A stretch of 64,000 nucleotides of DNA from assembly GCF_001552735.1 (NCBI RefSeq), contig NZ_BCRT01000010.1:485676-549675 (forward strand). Direction: 5' to 3'. Below are positions 32,935 to 41,411 of this stretch, in pieces. Position 1 is the first letter of the stretch. Each line of letters opens with the position of its first letter. This DNA is from Sanguibacter suarezii NBRC 16159 (GTDB taxonomy: Bacteria; Actinomycetota; Actinomycetes; Actinomycetales; Cellulomonadaceae). A program made the position numbers and the translations under genes. A model generated the notes under the pieces. That model made no database searches and had not been told where the DNA came from. It saw nothing but the letters and a program-made list of their open reading frames with translations.

Positions 32935-34277
32935 CCCTGCGAGAGAACGTGTCCCAGCTCATGCCCCAAGCCCGGCAGGAGCTCGCCGAGCTCGTCGCGT
33001 TGCGCTCGGTGGCCGACCCACGCCAGTTCCCGGCGACCGAGTGCGAGCAGGCCGCCCGGTGGGTGCTCGACAAGTTCGCCGAGATCGGGTTCGCCGACGC
33101 CCACCTGGAGGTCACCCCGGACGGCAGCGCGGCTGTCGTCGGGTCCCGGGCGTGCAGCGACCCGCAGGCGCCGACCGTCCTGCTCTACGCCCACTACGAC
33201 GTCCAGCCTCCGCTCGACGACGCCGCCTGGCGCACACCGCCCTTCGAGCTCACCGAGGTGGACGGGCGGTGGTACGGGCGCGGTGCCGCCGACTGCAAGG
33301 GCAACATCATCATGCACCTCGCCGCGCTGCGGGCCCTGGGCGAGGACGTGGCCGTCAACCTCAAGCTCGTGGTGGAGGGCTCGGAGGAGCAGGGCACCGG
33401 CGGGCTCGAGGAGTTCGTGCCCGGCCACGCGGACCTGCTGCGCGCCGACGCGATCATCGTCGCCGACACCGGGAACGCCGCCGTGGGCTACCCGGCCGCC
33501 ACGGTCAGCCTGCGCGGGATGGTCAACGTGGTGGTCACGGTCGAGGCGCTGAGGTCGGAGATCCACTCCGGGATGTTCGGCGGTCCCGCCCCTGACGCGC
33601 TGGCAGCGCTGGTGGCGATGCTGGCCACGCTCCGCGACGCGCACGGCAACACCACCGTCACAGGGCTGGACAGCACCCGGCGCTGGGAGGGGGCTCCGTA
33701 CCCCACCGAGCAGTTCATCTCGGACGCAGGCCTGCTCGACGGCGTCCAGCTCCTGGGCGACGGCAGCGTCTCGGACATGCTGTGGGCCCGACCGGCGGCG
33801 ACGATCCTGGGCATCGACTGCCCGCCGGTGCTGGGCTCCTCAGCCGCTGTGGTCCCGCGCGCGGCCGCCCGCATCAACCTGCGCATCCCGCCCGGCACGA
33901 CCCCGGAGGAGGCTGAGGCTGCCCTCCTGGCCCAGCTGCGCGGGGCCGCGCCGTGGGGGGTGCACGTCACGATCGAGGTCGAGGCGATCGGCAACCCCTT
34001 CGAGGCGTCGACCGACGGCCCGGCGTACCACGCGATGGCGGCCGCGGCGGAGGAAGCCTACGGACGGCCGATGGCGCGCCTGGGCCAGGGAGGGTCGATC
34101 CCGTTGTGCACGGTGTTCCAGCAGACCTATCCCGGCGCCGAGGTGATCCTCATCGGCGTCGAGGAGCCGTTGGCCCTCATCCATGCCCCCAACGAGAGCG
34201 TGGCCCCGAGCGAGATCGAGGACATGGCGTTGACCGAGGCGCTGTTCCTGCAGCGGTACGCCGCGCTGCAGCGCTGA
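32931..34277 (+). CDS. M20-family dipeptidase
   Basis: The 448 residues carry the M20 zinc site: LLYAHYDVQPP (His and Asp), GRGAADCKGN (bridging Asp), EGSEEQGTGGLEEF (catalytic Glu and zinc Glu) and a dimerisation domain with SEIHSGMFGG. The C-terminal His ligand region (LIHAPNES) is also present. It hydrolyses dipeptides or small peptides in the cytoplasm. It is last in the MFS-M24-permease-M20 operon; a terminator hairpin follows seven bases after its stop. Confidence 0.92.
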   Translation: MTLRENVSQLMPQARQELAELVALRSVADPRQFPATECEQAARWVLDKFAEIGFADAHLEVTPDGSAAVVGSRACSDPQAPTVLLYAHYDVQPPLDDAAWRTPPFELTEVDGRWYGRGAADCKGNIIMHLAALRALGEDVAVNLKLVVEGSEEQGTGGLEEFVPGHADLLRADAIIVADTGNAAVGYPAATVSLRGMVNVVVTVEALRSEIHSGMFGGPAPDALAALVAMLATLRDAHGNTTVTGLDSTRRWEGAPYPTEQFISDAGLLDGVQLLGDGSVSDMLWARPAATILGIDCPPVLGSSAAVVPRAAARINLRIPPGTTPEEAEAALLAQLRGAAPWGVHVTIEVEAIGNPFEASTDGPAYHAMAAAAEEAYGRPMARLGQGGSIPLCTVFQQTYPGAEVILIGVEEPLALIHAPNESVAPSEIEDMALTEALFLQRYAALQR

Positions 34278-34283
34278 CCGCGC

Positions 34284-34332
34284 CACCGGCTGCCGCCCCT
34301 GCGGGTGGCAGCCCTGCGGGTGGCAGCCGGTG
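34284..34332. terminator. Hairpin terminator between convergent genes
   Basis: CACCGGCTGCC (34284-34294) pairs perfectly with GGCAGCCGGTG (34322-34332). The loop contains a 15-bp tandem duplication (CCCTGCGGGTGGCAG twice, partly in the stem). It separates the peptidase operon from the convergent TetR gene. There is no T-run. Confidence 0.6.
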
Positions 34333-34349
34333 AGTGGTGGTGAGGTCGC

Positions 34350-34940
34350 TCAGACCTCGGCGGTGCGGTACCGGTCGGCGAGCGGCCCGAGGACGGTCTC
34401 CAGGTGAGCAACCACCTGGGTGACGTCCTGCCCGGCGTCGAGCATGCGGGTGCCGGCGTGCACCATGGCGTTGATCATCTGTGCCACGGACTCGGGATCC
34501 TCGACGCCCAGCTCGGAGAGGGTCTCCACGAGGGGCTCTTGGATGCGGGTGTGCATGAGCCGGGCCTGCTCGTCGATCTCCGCGCCGGGGGCGAGGTCCG
34601 CCAAGGCGGAGGCGACGGCGTGGCTGCCCTCGTCGACGAGGATGATGTTGGCCCTGGCATAGGCGAGGAGACGGTCCGCGGGGGTGGGGGCGGAGCGCAT
34701 GGCAGAGGCGATCTGCTCGGTCCATCGGGGGAAGACGTCACGCACGAGGGCCTGCAGGAGCTCTTGGCGGGAGCCGAAGTACTGGTAGATGCTCGGGCGG
34801 GCCAGGCCCGCGCGCTCGGCGACCTGAGCCAGGGTGGGCGCCTCTCCCGTCTCTCGCAGCAGCGCGTCAGCTGCGTCCAGCAGCCTGCGCTCCTGCGCGG
34901 CGCGGTGCTCCGCGACGGACGGGGCGGTGATTCGGGGCAT
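34350..34940 (-). CDS. TetR-family repressor of the adjacent ABC exporter
   Basis: ATG at 34940 gives 196 residues. The N-terminal helix-turn-helix (LLDAADALLRETGEAPTLAQ, VAERAGLARPSIYQYFGSRQ) is typical TetR. The ligand domain is unclassified. The gene is last in the ABC operon (36849 to 34350), 56 bp after the ATPase, with a perfect hairpin between. Palindromic TGTTGG/CCAACA sites upstream of the operon fit autoregulation. Confidence 0.9.
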   Translation of the reverse strand: MPRITAPSVAEHRAAQERRLLDAADALLRETGEAPTLAQVAERAGLARPSIYQYFGSRQELLQALVRDVFPRWTEQIASAMRSAPTPADRLLAYARANIILVDEGSHAVASALADLAPGAEIDEQARLMHTRIQEPLVETLSELGVEDPESVAQMINAMVHAGTRMLDAGQDVTQVVAHLETVLGPLADRYRTAEV

Positions 34941-34960
34941 GGGGGTAGTCCGCCTCTCTC

Positions 34961-34991
34961 GTGGCTGGCGCCTGGTCCAGGCGCCAGCCAC
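34961..34991. repeat. Perfect 15-bp inverted repeat (attenuator or partial terminator)
   Basis: GTGGCTGGCGCCTGG and CCAGGCGCCAGCCAC flank a single T, forming a very stable hairpin in the 56-bp gap between the ATPase stop and the TetR start. It lacks a T-run. It could lower read-through into the TetR gene or protect the upstream mRNA. Confidence 0.6.
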
Positions 34992-34996
34992 CGACG

Positions 34997-35710
34997 CTAC
35001 ACCGAGGCAGTGAGCCTGCCATCGGTCATCTCGAGGACACGGTCGCAGTGCTCGAGCACGCCGTGGTCGTGGGTCACCATGACCGTGGCCACGCCGAACT
35101 CGCGGCTCTGCTCGGCCAGCAGGCCGACGACCTCGTGGCTGCGCGCGCGGTCCAGCGCGGCAGTGGGCTCGTCGACGAGGAGCACGCTGGGCCGGGTGAC
35201 CAGCGCCCGGGCGATGCCCACGCGCTGGCGTTCGCCGCCGGAGAGCTGACCGGGGCGGTTCTTGGCCTTGCCGGCCATCCCGACGGCTGCCAGGAGCTCG
35301 GTCGGGTCGAAGCTGCGCGGGCCGCCCGCGAGCTTGTTGACCAGGCGGAGCTGGTCGGCTGCGGTCAGAGCCGGGATGAGGTTCCCGGACTGGAAGACGA
35401 AGCCGATCGTGTGCAGCCGGAAGTCCGCGCGCCGGGCGCGGCTGAGCTGCCCCAGGTCCTGGCCGTGGATGGACACCTGGCCTGAGTCTGGCGTGGCCAG
35501 CGCTCCGGCGACGGCCAGCAGCGAGGACTTCCCTGAGCCGGAGGGGCCGACGATCGCGACGAACTCGCCGGGGGCGACGTCGAGGCTCACGCCGTCGAGG
35601 GCGCGGACCCGGGTGTCGCCGTCGCCGAGCTCCATGACGGCGTCACGGATGGACAGGCCAGCGCTCGCGGTCGCGGTGGCCGGGGGTGTGAGGGTGCGGG
35701 TGTCGGTCAT
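34997..35710 (-). CDS. ABC transporter ATPase (MacB/LolD type)
   Basis: The 237 residues show Walker A GPSGSGKSS (55-63), FVFQSGNLIPALTAADQL (Q-loop), LSGGERQRVGIARAL, and VLLVDEPTAALD. This is the FtsX-partner class. Its start overlaps the permease stop (four bases). With the permease it would form a MacB-like mechanotransmission or export complex rather than a classical pump. Confidence 0.94.
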   Translation of the reverse strand: MTDTRTLTPPATATASAGLSIRDAVMELGDGDTRVRALDGVSLDVAPGEFVAIVGPSGSGKSSLLAVAGALATPDSGQVSIHGQDLGQLSRARRADFRLHTIGFVFQSGNLIPALTAADQLRLVNKLAGGPRSFDPTELLAAVGMAGKAKNRPGQLSGGERQRVGIARALVTRPSVLLVDEPTAALDRARSHEVVGLLAEQSREFGVATVMVTHDHGVLEHCDRVLEMTDGRLTASV

Positions 35711-36849
35711 CGGTTTCCTCCGAGAGCGTCGAGCGGGTCGATCCGGGAGATCCGCACGATCGCGACGGCTGCGCCGACGAGGCCGAGGCCGACGGTGAGG
35801 GTCGCTGCCGTGAGGATGGGGCTGGCTTCGAGGGCGAAGGGCATGGCCTCGGGCATCGCTGAGCCGAGTCCGAGGCCGGCGGCGAGGCCGAGGGCGGTGA
35901 AGGTCACCAGCAGCAGCGCTGCCTGGACGAGTCCGTCGCGGAGCAGGTACCGGGTGGAGGCCCCGATGGCCCGCAGCACGGCGATCTCGTGCTTGCGCTG
36001 GATGGTCCACACGGTGAAGAAGGCACCGACGACCAGGGCGCAGATGGCGTAGAGGAAGACCTGGATCATGCTCAGGGTGAGGGTCTCGGCCTCGTAGCCG
36101 GGGGAGGCGTTGAATGCCTCGGTGAGGGTGCTGGTGGTGGTCGCAGCTGCCGCGTCGCCCGCCTTGAGGTCGAGGCTGGCTCCGTCCGCTGCCTGCAGGG
36201 CGATGACGCTGGCGGTGTCGGTGGGCACGGCGTCGAGCTGCTCGGCGGTGGGGGGACCGGGCTGGGCGAGCCCGGAGCTGATGAGCTGCCAGGTCGCCAG
36301 GGGGAGGTAGGCGACGTCGACGTGCCCGAAGGTCGCCTGACCGTCGGTGAACCCGACGACGACGAGCTCGGTGCCGAGCTGGTCGAGGGTGAGCGTGGTG
36401 CCCAGCTCGATCCCCTCGGCCTGGGCCGTCGGTGACACGACGATGCCGTTGGGGCTGGCGAGGCCGTCTCCCTCGGCGGGGGCGGGAGCCAGGAAGGAGT
36501 CCGTCTCCACGCCGAAGAGGCTCAGGTCCACCTGGGTGCCGTCGGTGGCCGTGGCGTTGACCAGCGAGACGCCGAGGAGCGTCGCTTCTGCGATGCCGGG
36601 CTGGGTGCTCCAGGTCGACAGCTGGTCGGAGTCGACGACCGAGCGGGAGAAGGCGTTGTCGGTCTTGGTGCCCTCGTCGAAGGCGAAGGCCGTGACCGGC
36701 AGGGACTTGAGCCCGGAGACGCCGTCGTTGACCAGCCCGGACGAGAGCCCGGACAGCATGACCATGAGCACGGCGATGAGGGCGACGACGGCCCCCATGA
36801 GGCCGAAGCGTCCTCGCGCGAAGGTGAGCTCGCGGAGTGCAAGAAACAT
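35707..36849 (-). CDS. FtsX/MacB-like ABC permease
   Basis: ATG at 36849 has GAGGA upstream and gives 380 residues. One membrane helix near residues 15-38 is followed by a large outside domain. Three helices close the protein (FLYAICALVVGAFFTVWTIQ, VQAALLLVTFTALGLAAGLGLG, LTVGLGLVGAAVAIVRIS), the FtsX layout. QRKHEIAVLRAIGAS is the usual coupling helix. It pairs with the coupled ATPase. The TetR operator lies directly upstream. Confidence 0.92.
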   Translation of the reverse strand: MFLALRELTFARGRFGLMGAVVALIAVLMVMLSGLSSGLVNDGVSGLKSLPVTAFAFDEGTKTDNAFSRSVVDSDQLSTWSTQPGIAEATLLGVSLVNATATDGTQVDLSLFGVETDSFLAPAPAEGDGLASPNGIVVSPTAQAEGIELGTTLTLDQLGTELVVVGFTDGQATFGHVDVAYLPLATWQLISSGLAQPGPPTAEQLDAVPTDTASVIALQAADGASLDLKAGDAAAATTTSTLTEAFNASPGYEAETLTLSMIQVFLYAICALVVGAFFTVWTIQRKHEIAVLRAIGASTRYLLRDGLVQAALLLVTFTALGLAAGLGLGSAMPEAMPFALEASPILTAATLTVGLGLVGAAVAIVRISRIDPLDALGGNR

Positions 36850-36870
36850 AAGGATCCTCTGCGGGGAAGA

Positions 36871-36900
36871 TGCCAACACCCTGTTGGCAAGATACCAACA
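36871..36900. promoter_or_regulatory. TetR operator with three half-sites
   Basis: TGCCAACACCCTGTTGGCA (36871-36889) is a perfect palindrome with 8-bp arms. Its second half is shared by a second palindrome, TGTTGG-N7-CCAACA (36882-36900). The sites end 22 bp upstream of the permease ATG and cover the likely promoter. The TetR gene at the end of the operon is the obvious binder. Confidence 0.75.
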
Positions 36901-37074
36901 TCGTGTCACGAAACCTGTCGGCAGGCAAGGGATCTGCTCAGCGGATCGCGCTCGCAGAGGTCCGGGGCGCAGGGATCCTGGGCGCAGACGACGGCGCGCC
37001 GGCCAGCCCGAGGGCTGACCGGCGCGCCGGTGATGAGGATGAGGTGCGGTGCTGGTGGCGCCGCGGTCAGACGG

Positions 37075-37716
37075 TCAGACGGTCAGGGAGACCTCGTCGA
37101 AGCCCAGTCGCGTCTGGCGCGGGTGAGAGGCGCCCTCCGACGCCGGGGTGCCGACGTTGAGGACGACGAGGGACTTCCAGCCGTTCTCAGCGAAGAACTC
37201 CGCGTCGATGCCCTCGGCGTCGAACCCGGTCATCGGGCCGACATGCAGCCCGGCTGCGCGCAGCCCGACGATGAAGTACCCCACCTGGATGAGGGCCGAG
37301 GTGCGAGCCATCGGGACGCGGACCCCTTCGCCTGCTGCGTCAAAGTTCTCGCGGGCGCCGGGGACGTGCGGAGCCAGGACCGGCAGGTTCTCGTGGAAGT
37401 TCGGGTCGGCTGCGGCGACGATGGTCAGCGGCGCGGCCAACGTCTTGGCCTGGTTGCCCTCGGACATGTGAGAGACCAGGCGGGCACGAGCCTCGGCGTC
37501 GCGCACGATGAACAGTCGCAGGGGGAGGGTGTTCATCGCCGTCGGGCCCCACCGCACCAGGTCGTAGGCGGCCTGGATCTTCTCGTCCGGGACGGCCTCG
37601 TCCTCGAAGACGTTCACGGTGCGCGCCTCGCGGAAGAGCAGGTCTGCTGTCACCGCGTCGATCTCGAGGAGGTCGTCGAAGGCGGCGTCGGTCGGGGTGA
37701 AGGTCTGTGTGGTCAT
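37075..37716 (-). CDS. rutE: Nitroreductase, RutE/malonic semialdehyde reductase type
   Basis: ATG at 37716 gives 213 residues. FMN-binding features include REARTVNVFEDEAVPDEKIQ, LVRWGPTAMNTLPLRLFIV and the glycine-rich GLRAAGLHVGPMTGFD with ENGWKSLVVLNVG, close to the RutE (HadB/RutE) subgroup. That enzyme reduces 3-oxopropanoate to 3-hydroxypropanoate in pyrimidine degradation. No other rut gene is nearby, so the substrate could differ. Confidence 0.88.
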   Translation of the reverse strand: MTTQTFTPTDAAFDDLLEIDAVTADLLFREARTVNVFEDEAVPDEKIQAAYDLVRWGPTAMNTLPLRLFIVRDAEARARLVSHMSEGNQAKTLAAPLTIVAAADPNFHENLPVLAPHVPGARENFDAAGEGVRVPMARTSALIQVGYFIVGLRAAGLHVGPMTGFDAEGIDAEFFAENGWKSLVVLNVGTPASEGASHPRQTRLGFDEVSLTV

Positions 37717-37860
37717 GCCCGTTTCAACGAGATGACCCGTTCGCCCCCTTCCCGATCTGGCTGTGATCTGACGCACATCGAGAGCGGGTGTCCTGATCAC
37801 AGGGCCGCCGCGGCGGCCCCGCACCATGCCGGCGCGAGACCCGCACCCCGGATCAGCCCG

Positions 37861-40557
37861 TCACAGCAGCCCGCGCTCGGTCGCCACCCGCACCGCGTCT
37901 CGGCGCCCCTCCACGCCGAGCTTGCGGTAGATGGCCCGCTGGTGGGTGCGCACCGTGTTGATGGAGACGAATGCCGCTGCAGCGATGTCGGCCGCCGTCA
38001 TCGACGTGCGCAGGTACAGCAGCACCTCGTGCTCACGCGGGGTCAGGGACCAGTGCGAGGTCAGCGCGGGGACGACCGGGGCAGCGGGGAGGTGGTCCAG
38101 CAGGGAGATGGTGAAGGTCGCATGCTCGGTGCCCCAGGACAGGTGCTCGGCCAGCAACGGCAGGATCTCCTCGCGCCGGTCGGTGAACGGACGCCGCACA
38201 TCGTCCAGCTCGCCCGCGGCCAGCGCTGCCTCGAGGAGCTGATGGGCACGGTCGCGTTCATCGGCGGCCACCGCCAGCAGCGCCGCCACCAGGTGGCGGC
38301 GGGTCAGGAGCTGGCTGGCCTGGCAGTCCGGGGGAACCAGCGTCAGCACCTCTGCTGCGAGCTCCGGAGCGCCCGTGCGCCGCAGGATCTCCGCGGCCCA
38401 CACCACCGACCCCGGGTGCTCGGCCAGACCCGGACCGGGTCCGGACCGCGTAGCCAGACCGGTCACGATCGTCGACGCCGCCGCCACCTCTCCGCGAGCC
38501 AGGTGCCGGCGCGCGGAGAGCACCGCGGCCAGCGACGGCCAGTACGGGGGCAGGCGAGAAGCGCCCATGGATGCCAGGGCGTCGAAGTTCTCCTGGGTAG
38601 CCGCAGGGTCGCCCGCCGCCAGTGCGATCTCCAGCAGCGCTGCCCGGGTCAGGGCCCGTTGGCTCCAGTCCCCACGCTGGACGGTGCCCAGCGCCTGGAT
38701 GGCCCAGTCCCGTGCGGTGTCGAGGTCGTCGCGGTCGTACTCGGACAGCGCCAAGGTCAGGTACGCCGCGGACAGGATCGGCGCGCTGCCCCACCCCAGC
38801 TGCTGCCCCTCGTCCACCGCAGCCCGTGCCCGGCTCCGTCCCACACCGCAGCCCTGGGACTCGCGCACCAGCAGCGACAGCTCCGACTCCCCAGCCAGAC
38901 GCAGAGCGGCCATCGACCGCGCCGTGGCGACCGCGGTCGAGACCTCGAACAGCGCCGCTGCCGGCGCCGGGCGCCCCGCCCTGGCCAGCAACCGCCCCAC
39001 CACGTGCTCGGCTCCGGCCACCACCACGGCGTCCTCGTCCGGGGGAGCGGAGTCCAGCAGCTCCTCCCCGAGGGCAGCCATCACCGAGGGGTCCACGTGC
39101 CCGCTGGAGATCACCACGCCGAGCAGCTGCTCGAGCAGCGCAAAACGATGCTGGCCCGGCCGGGTGCTCTCGCCAGGCTCGCCCGCGGCGCTGGCCCCCG
39201 TGCGTCGCAGCATGAGATCAGCCTGGGCGAGGTCCCCGTCGAGATAGTGGCACACCGCCATGAGGAGCAGCAGCTCAGGGCTCTCGTCCAGGGGGGCCGG
39301 TACCCGGTGGCACAGCTCCAGCAGCAGGGCGTGCTCCCCGCGTAGCACCAGCTCGATCCACCGCTCGTGCAAGAAGGTGGCAGCCAGCCCGGGACGGCCA
39401 CCCCGCAGGGCGTGCGTGACCGCCTCGTCGAGGTCCTTGTCCCGCCAGTGGTGAGCGGCGGCGCGGTGCAGCACCCGCCACCGCCGAGGGTGCGCCGTCG
39501 CCAACCTCGTCTGGCACTGTGCCGCGAAGGCGTCATGCCACCGGTAGGTCACCGGCTCCCCCTCGCCGGTCACCTGGCGATCCAGGAACAGCCCACGCTC
39601 GACGCACTGGGCGAGCAGCTCCGCCCCGCCGTCGCCGCCGTTGAGCGCGTCCGCGAGCTCGGCGTCGACCGAGCGGCACGTCGTCGCCGCGAGCACGAAC
39701 TCACCCAGGCGGGGACCCAGGCTCGTCAGCACCTGGGTGACCAGAGCGTCCGCCACCTCGCTGGTGGGCCGCAGCGTGGCCCGCGCCCCGGCAGCGGTCG
39801 GTGCCGTCGCCATCGCCCCCAAGGTCATCTTCACCGCGACCGGCCACCCCTCGGTCACCCGCACGAGCTCCTGCTCGTCCTTGGCCCCGAGCTGGACACC
39901 CCACAGCTCAGCAAGCTGACGGGTCTCACCGACACTGAACCGCAGGTCCTGCGCACCGATCTCGTTGAGCCGCCCCGCCGCACGCACCCGTTGCCAGTTC
40001 ACCGGCGGGTCGAAGCGCCCCGACAGCATGAGATGCACGTGCGCAGGGGCGTACCGCACCAGGCGGTCGAGCATGGCCACCGACCCGGGGGAGGCGATCT
40101 CGTCGACGTTGTCGAGCACGAGCACCAGGGGGAGGGGCAAGGCGTCCAGGCGTGAGACGAGGTCGTCGATCGCCAGGCCGGTCTGGTCCTCGTGCACGGG
40201 GACCTCGATCTCTCCCAGGCCCACCGTGTCCCCGAGCCCCGCACTCACCAGCGCCGCCGCGATCGTGTGCCGGACCCCGCGCCACAGGGCACGCGCGTCG
40301 TCGTCCAGCTCGTCGACCGTCAGCCAGGCGACCGGGTGCACGCTCGCAGCCGACCACGCCGCCAGCAGGGTCGACTTCCCGTAGCCGGTCGGGGCGGACA
40401 GGAGAGAGACCGCCCCCGCCTCGACCCCCTCGTCCAGCCGCGCCGAGAGAGCGTCACGGGGGACGTAGAGCGAGGGCAACGCAGGAGATGCGATCTTGCG
40501 GGAGGGAGGCCGGTGCTCCACCGGGCGCGACTCGCGGGTGTCGGTGTCCTGCTCCAT
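37861..40557 (-). CDS. Large LuxR-family (LAL/MalT-like) transcriptional regulator
   Basis: ATG at 40557 has GGAGG eight bases upstream; 898 residues. Walker A APTGYGKST (55-63) opens an STAND ATPase domain, with LVLVLDNVDEI as Walker B-like. A long helical TPR-like middle follows. The C-terminal LuxR helix-turn-helix is LTPREHEVLLYLRTSMTAAD and VSINTVRTHQRAIYRKLGV. Such regulators sense a small inducer and activate transcription. It is divergent from the DUF7144 gene with 175 bp between them. Confidence 0.93.
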   Translation of the reverse strand: MEQDTDTRESRPVEHRPPSRKIASPALPSLYVPRDALSARLDEGVEAGAVSLLSAPTGYGKSTLLAAWSAASVHPVAWLTVDELDDDARALWRGVRHTIAAALVSAGLGDTVGLGEIEVPVHEDQTGLAIDDLVSRLDALPLPLVLVLDNVDEIASPGSVAMLDRLVRYAPAHVHLMLSGRFDPPVNWQRVRAAGRLNEIGAQDLRFSVGETRQLAELWGVQLGAKDEQELVRVTEGWPVAVKMTLGAMATAPTAAGARATLRPTSEVADALVTQVLTSLGPRLGEFVLAATTCRSVDAELADALNGGDGGAELLAQCVERGLFLDRQVTGEGEPVTYRWHDAFAAQCQTRLATAHPRRWRVLHRAAAHHWRDKDLDEAVTHALRGGRPGLAATFLHERWIELVLRGEHALLLELCHRVPAPLDESPELLLLMAVCHYLDGDLAQADLMLRRTGASAAGEPGESTRPGQHRFALLEQLLGVVISSGHVDPSVMAALGEELLDSAPPDEDAVVVAGAEHVVGRLLARAGRPAPAAALFEVSTAVATARSMAALRLAGESELSLLVRESQGCGVGRSRARAAVDEGQQLGWGSAPILSAAYLTLALSEYDRDDLDTARDWAIQALGTVQRGDWSQRALTRAALLEIALAAGDPAATQENFDALASMGASRLPPYWPSLAAVLSARRHLARGEVAAASTIVTGLATRSGPGPGLAEHPGSVVWAAEILRRTGAPELAAEVLTLVPPDCQASQLLTRRHLVAALLAVAADERDRAHQLLEAALAAGELDDVRRPFTDRREEILPLLAEHLSWGTEHATFTISLLDHLPAAPVVPALTSHWSLTPREHEVLLYLRTSMTAADIAAAAFVSINTVRTHQRAIYRKLGVEGRRDAVRVATERGLL

Positions 40558-40643
40558 GGTCGTCGCCTCCGATGAGCGGGATGCGTCGGGGTTGGACCTC
40601 GAACCGGCGGGGCGACCCCGACAACCCCCCACGTGCGACTATC

Positions 40644-40660
40644 TCACCCTCTTCGGGTGA
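40644..40660. promoter_or_regulatory. Inverted repeat between divergent LAL and DUF7144 genes
   Basis: TCACCC (40644-40649) and GGGTGA (40655-40660) flank five bases. The repeat lies 87 bp from the LAL start and 73 bp from the DUF7144 start. It could be an operator for the regulator. The same half-site appears in a palindrome at 43554-43569. Confidence 0.4.
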
Positions 40661-40732
40661 TGTCCTGGCGAAACGGTCGCAGCAGGATTGCGGGACGAGC
40701 GCCCGTCGGGTGCCCCTGTGGGAGGAGTGCTC

Positions 40733-41125
40733 ATGGCACGTGCAACAGCGTGGGTGGGGTGGATCTGGTTCGCAGCAGTCCTGATGATGGCCGCAGGAGT
40801 GCTCAACTTCATGACAGGACTGGTCGCCGTCATCGGCGACGACAACGCCTACATCGACACTGGCGTCAACCTCCTCGTCTTCGACGTGGAGGGATGGGGC
40901 TGGGCGCACCTGATCTTCGGGATCGTCATCTTCCTCATCGGTGCCTTCCTCGCCGTCGGACAGACCTGGGCACGGCTCCTGGCAGTCGTCCTGGTCACCC
41001 TCAACCTCATCACCCAGTTCCTCTGGCTGCCCGCCTACCCGGTGTGGTCGATCATCGTCATCGCGATCGACGTCGTCGTGCTGTGGGCGCTCATCGTCCA
41101 CGGAGACGAGGTCCGCGAGGACTGA
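40733..41125 (+). CDS. DUF7144-type membrane protein
   Basis: ATG at 40733 has GGAGG upstream and gives 130 residues. Four helices fit DUF7144: WVGWIWFAAVLMMAAGVLNF, MTGLVAVI, WGWAHLIFGIVIFLIGAFLA and PVWSIIVIAIDVVVLWALIV. The family is common in actinobacteria and of unknown role. It may be regulated by the divergent LAL protein. Confidence 0.87.
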   Translation: MARATAWVGWIWFAAVLMMAAGVLNFMTGLVAVIGDDNAYIDTGVNLLVFDVEGWGWAHLIFGIVIFLIGAFLAVGQTWARLLAVVLVTLNLITQFLWLPAYPVWSIIVIAIDVVVLWALIVHGDEVRED

Positions 41126-41411
41126 CACCGTGGTGGGACTGGAGCGCTCGCGGACCTCGACCGGACCACTTTCACTGGACATGTGACAAACCGGGGTGAC
41201 CAGCGGATGTATAGACGACAAGGCGCGTCATCACCGCCACCCCTGGTGATCAGCTTGCTGTGCGCGAGCCGTCTCGTCAGCCCGGAAGGGACTCCGTGGC
41301 GGAGCCCGGTCTGAGCCGAACGTCGCAGGGGGGCGTTCAGCTCGGACCGGGCCCCGCCCGGCTAGACGCAGCCGGTGCCCGGCGATCAGGCGGCCACCTC
41401 AGGCGCCTACC

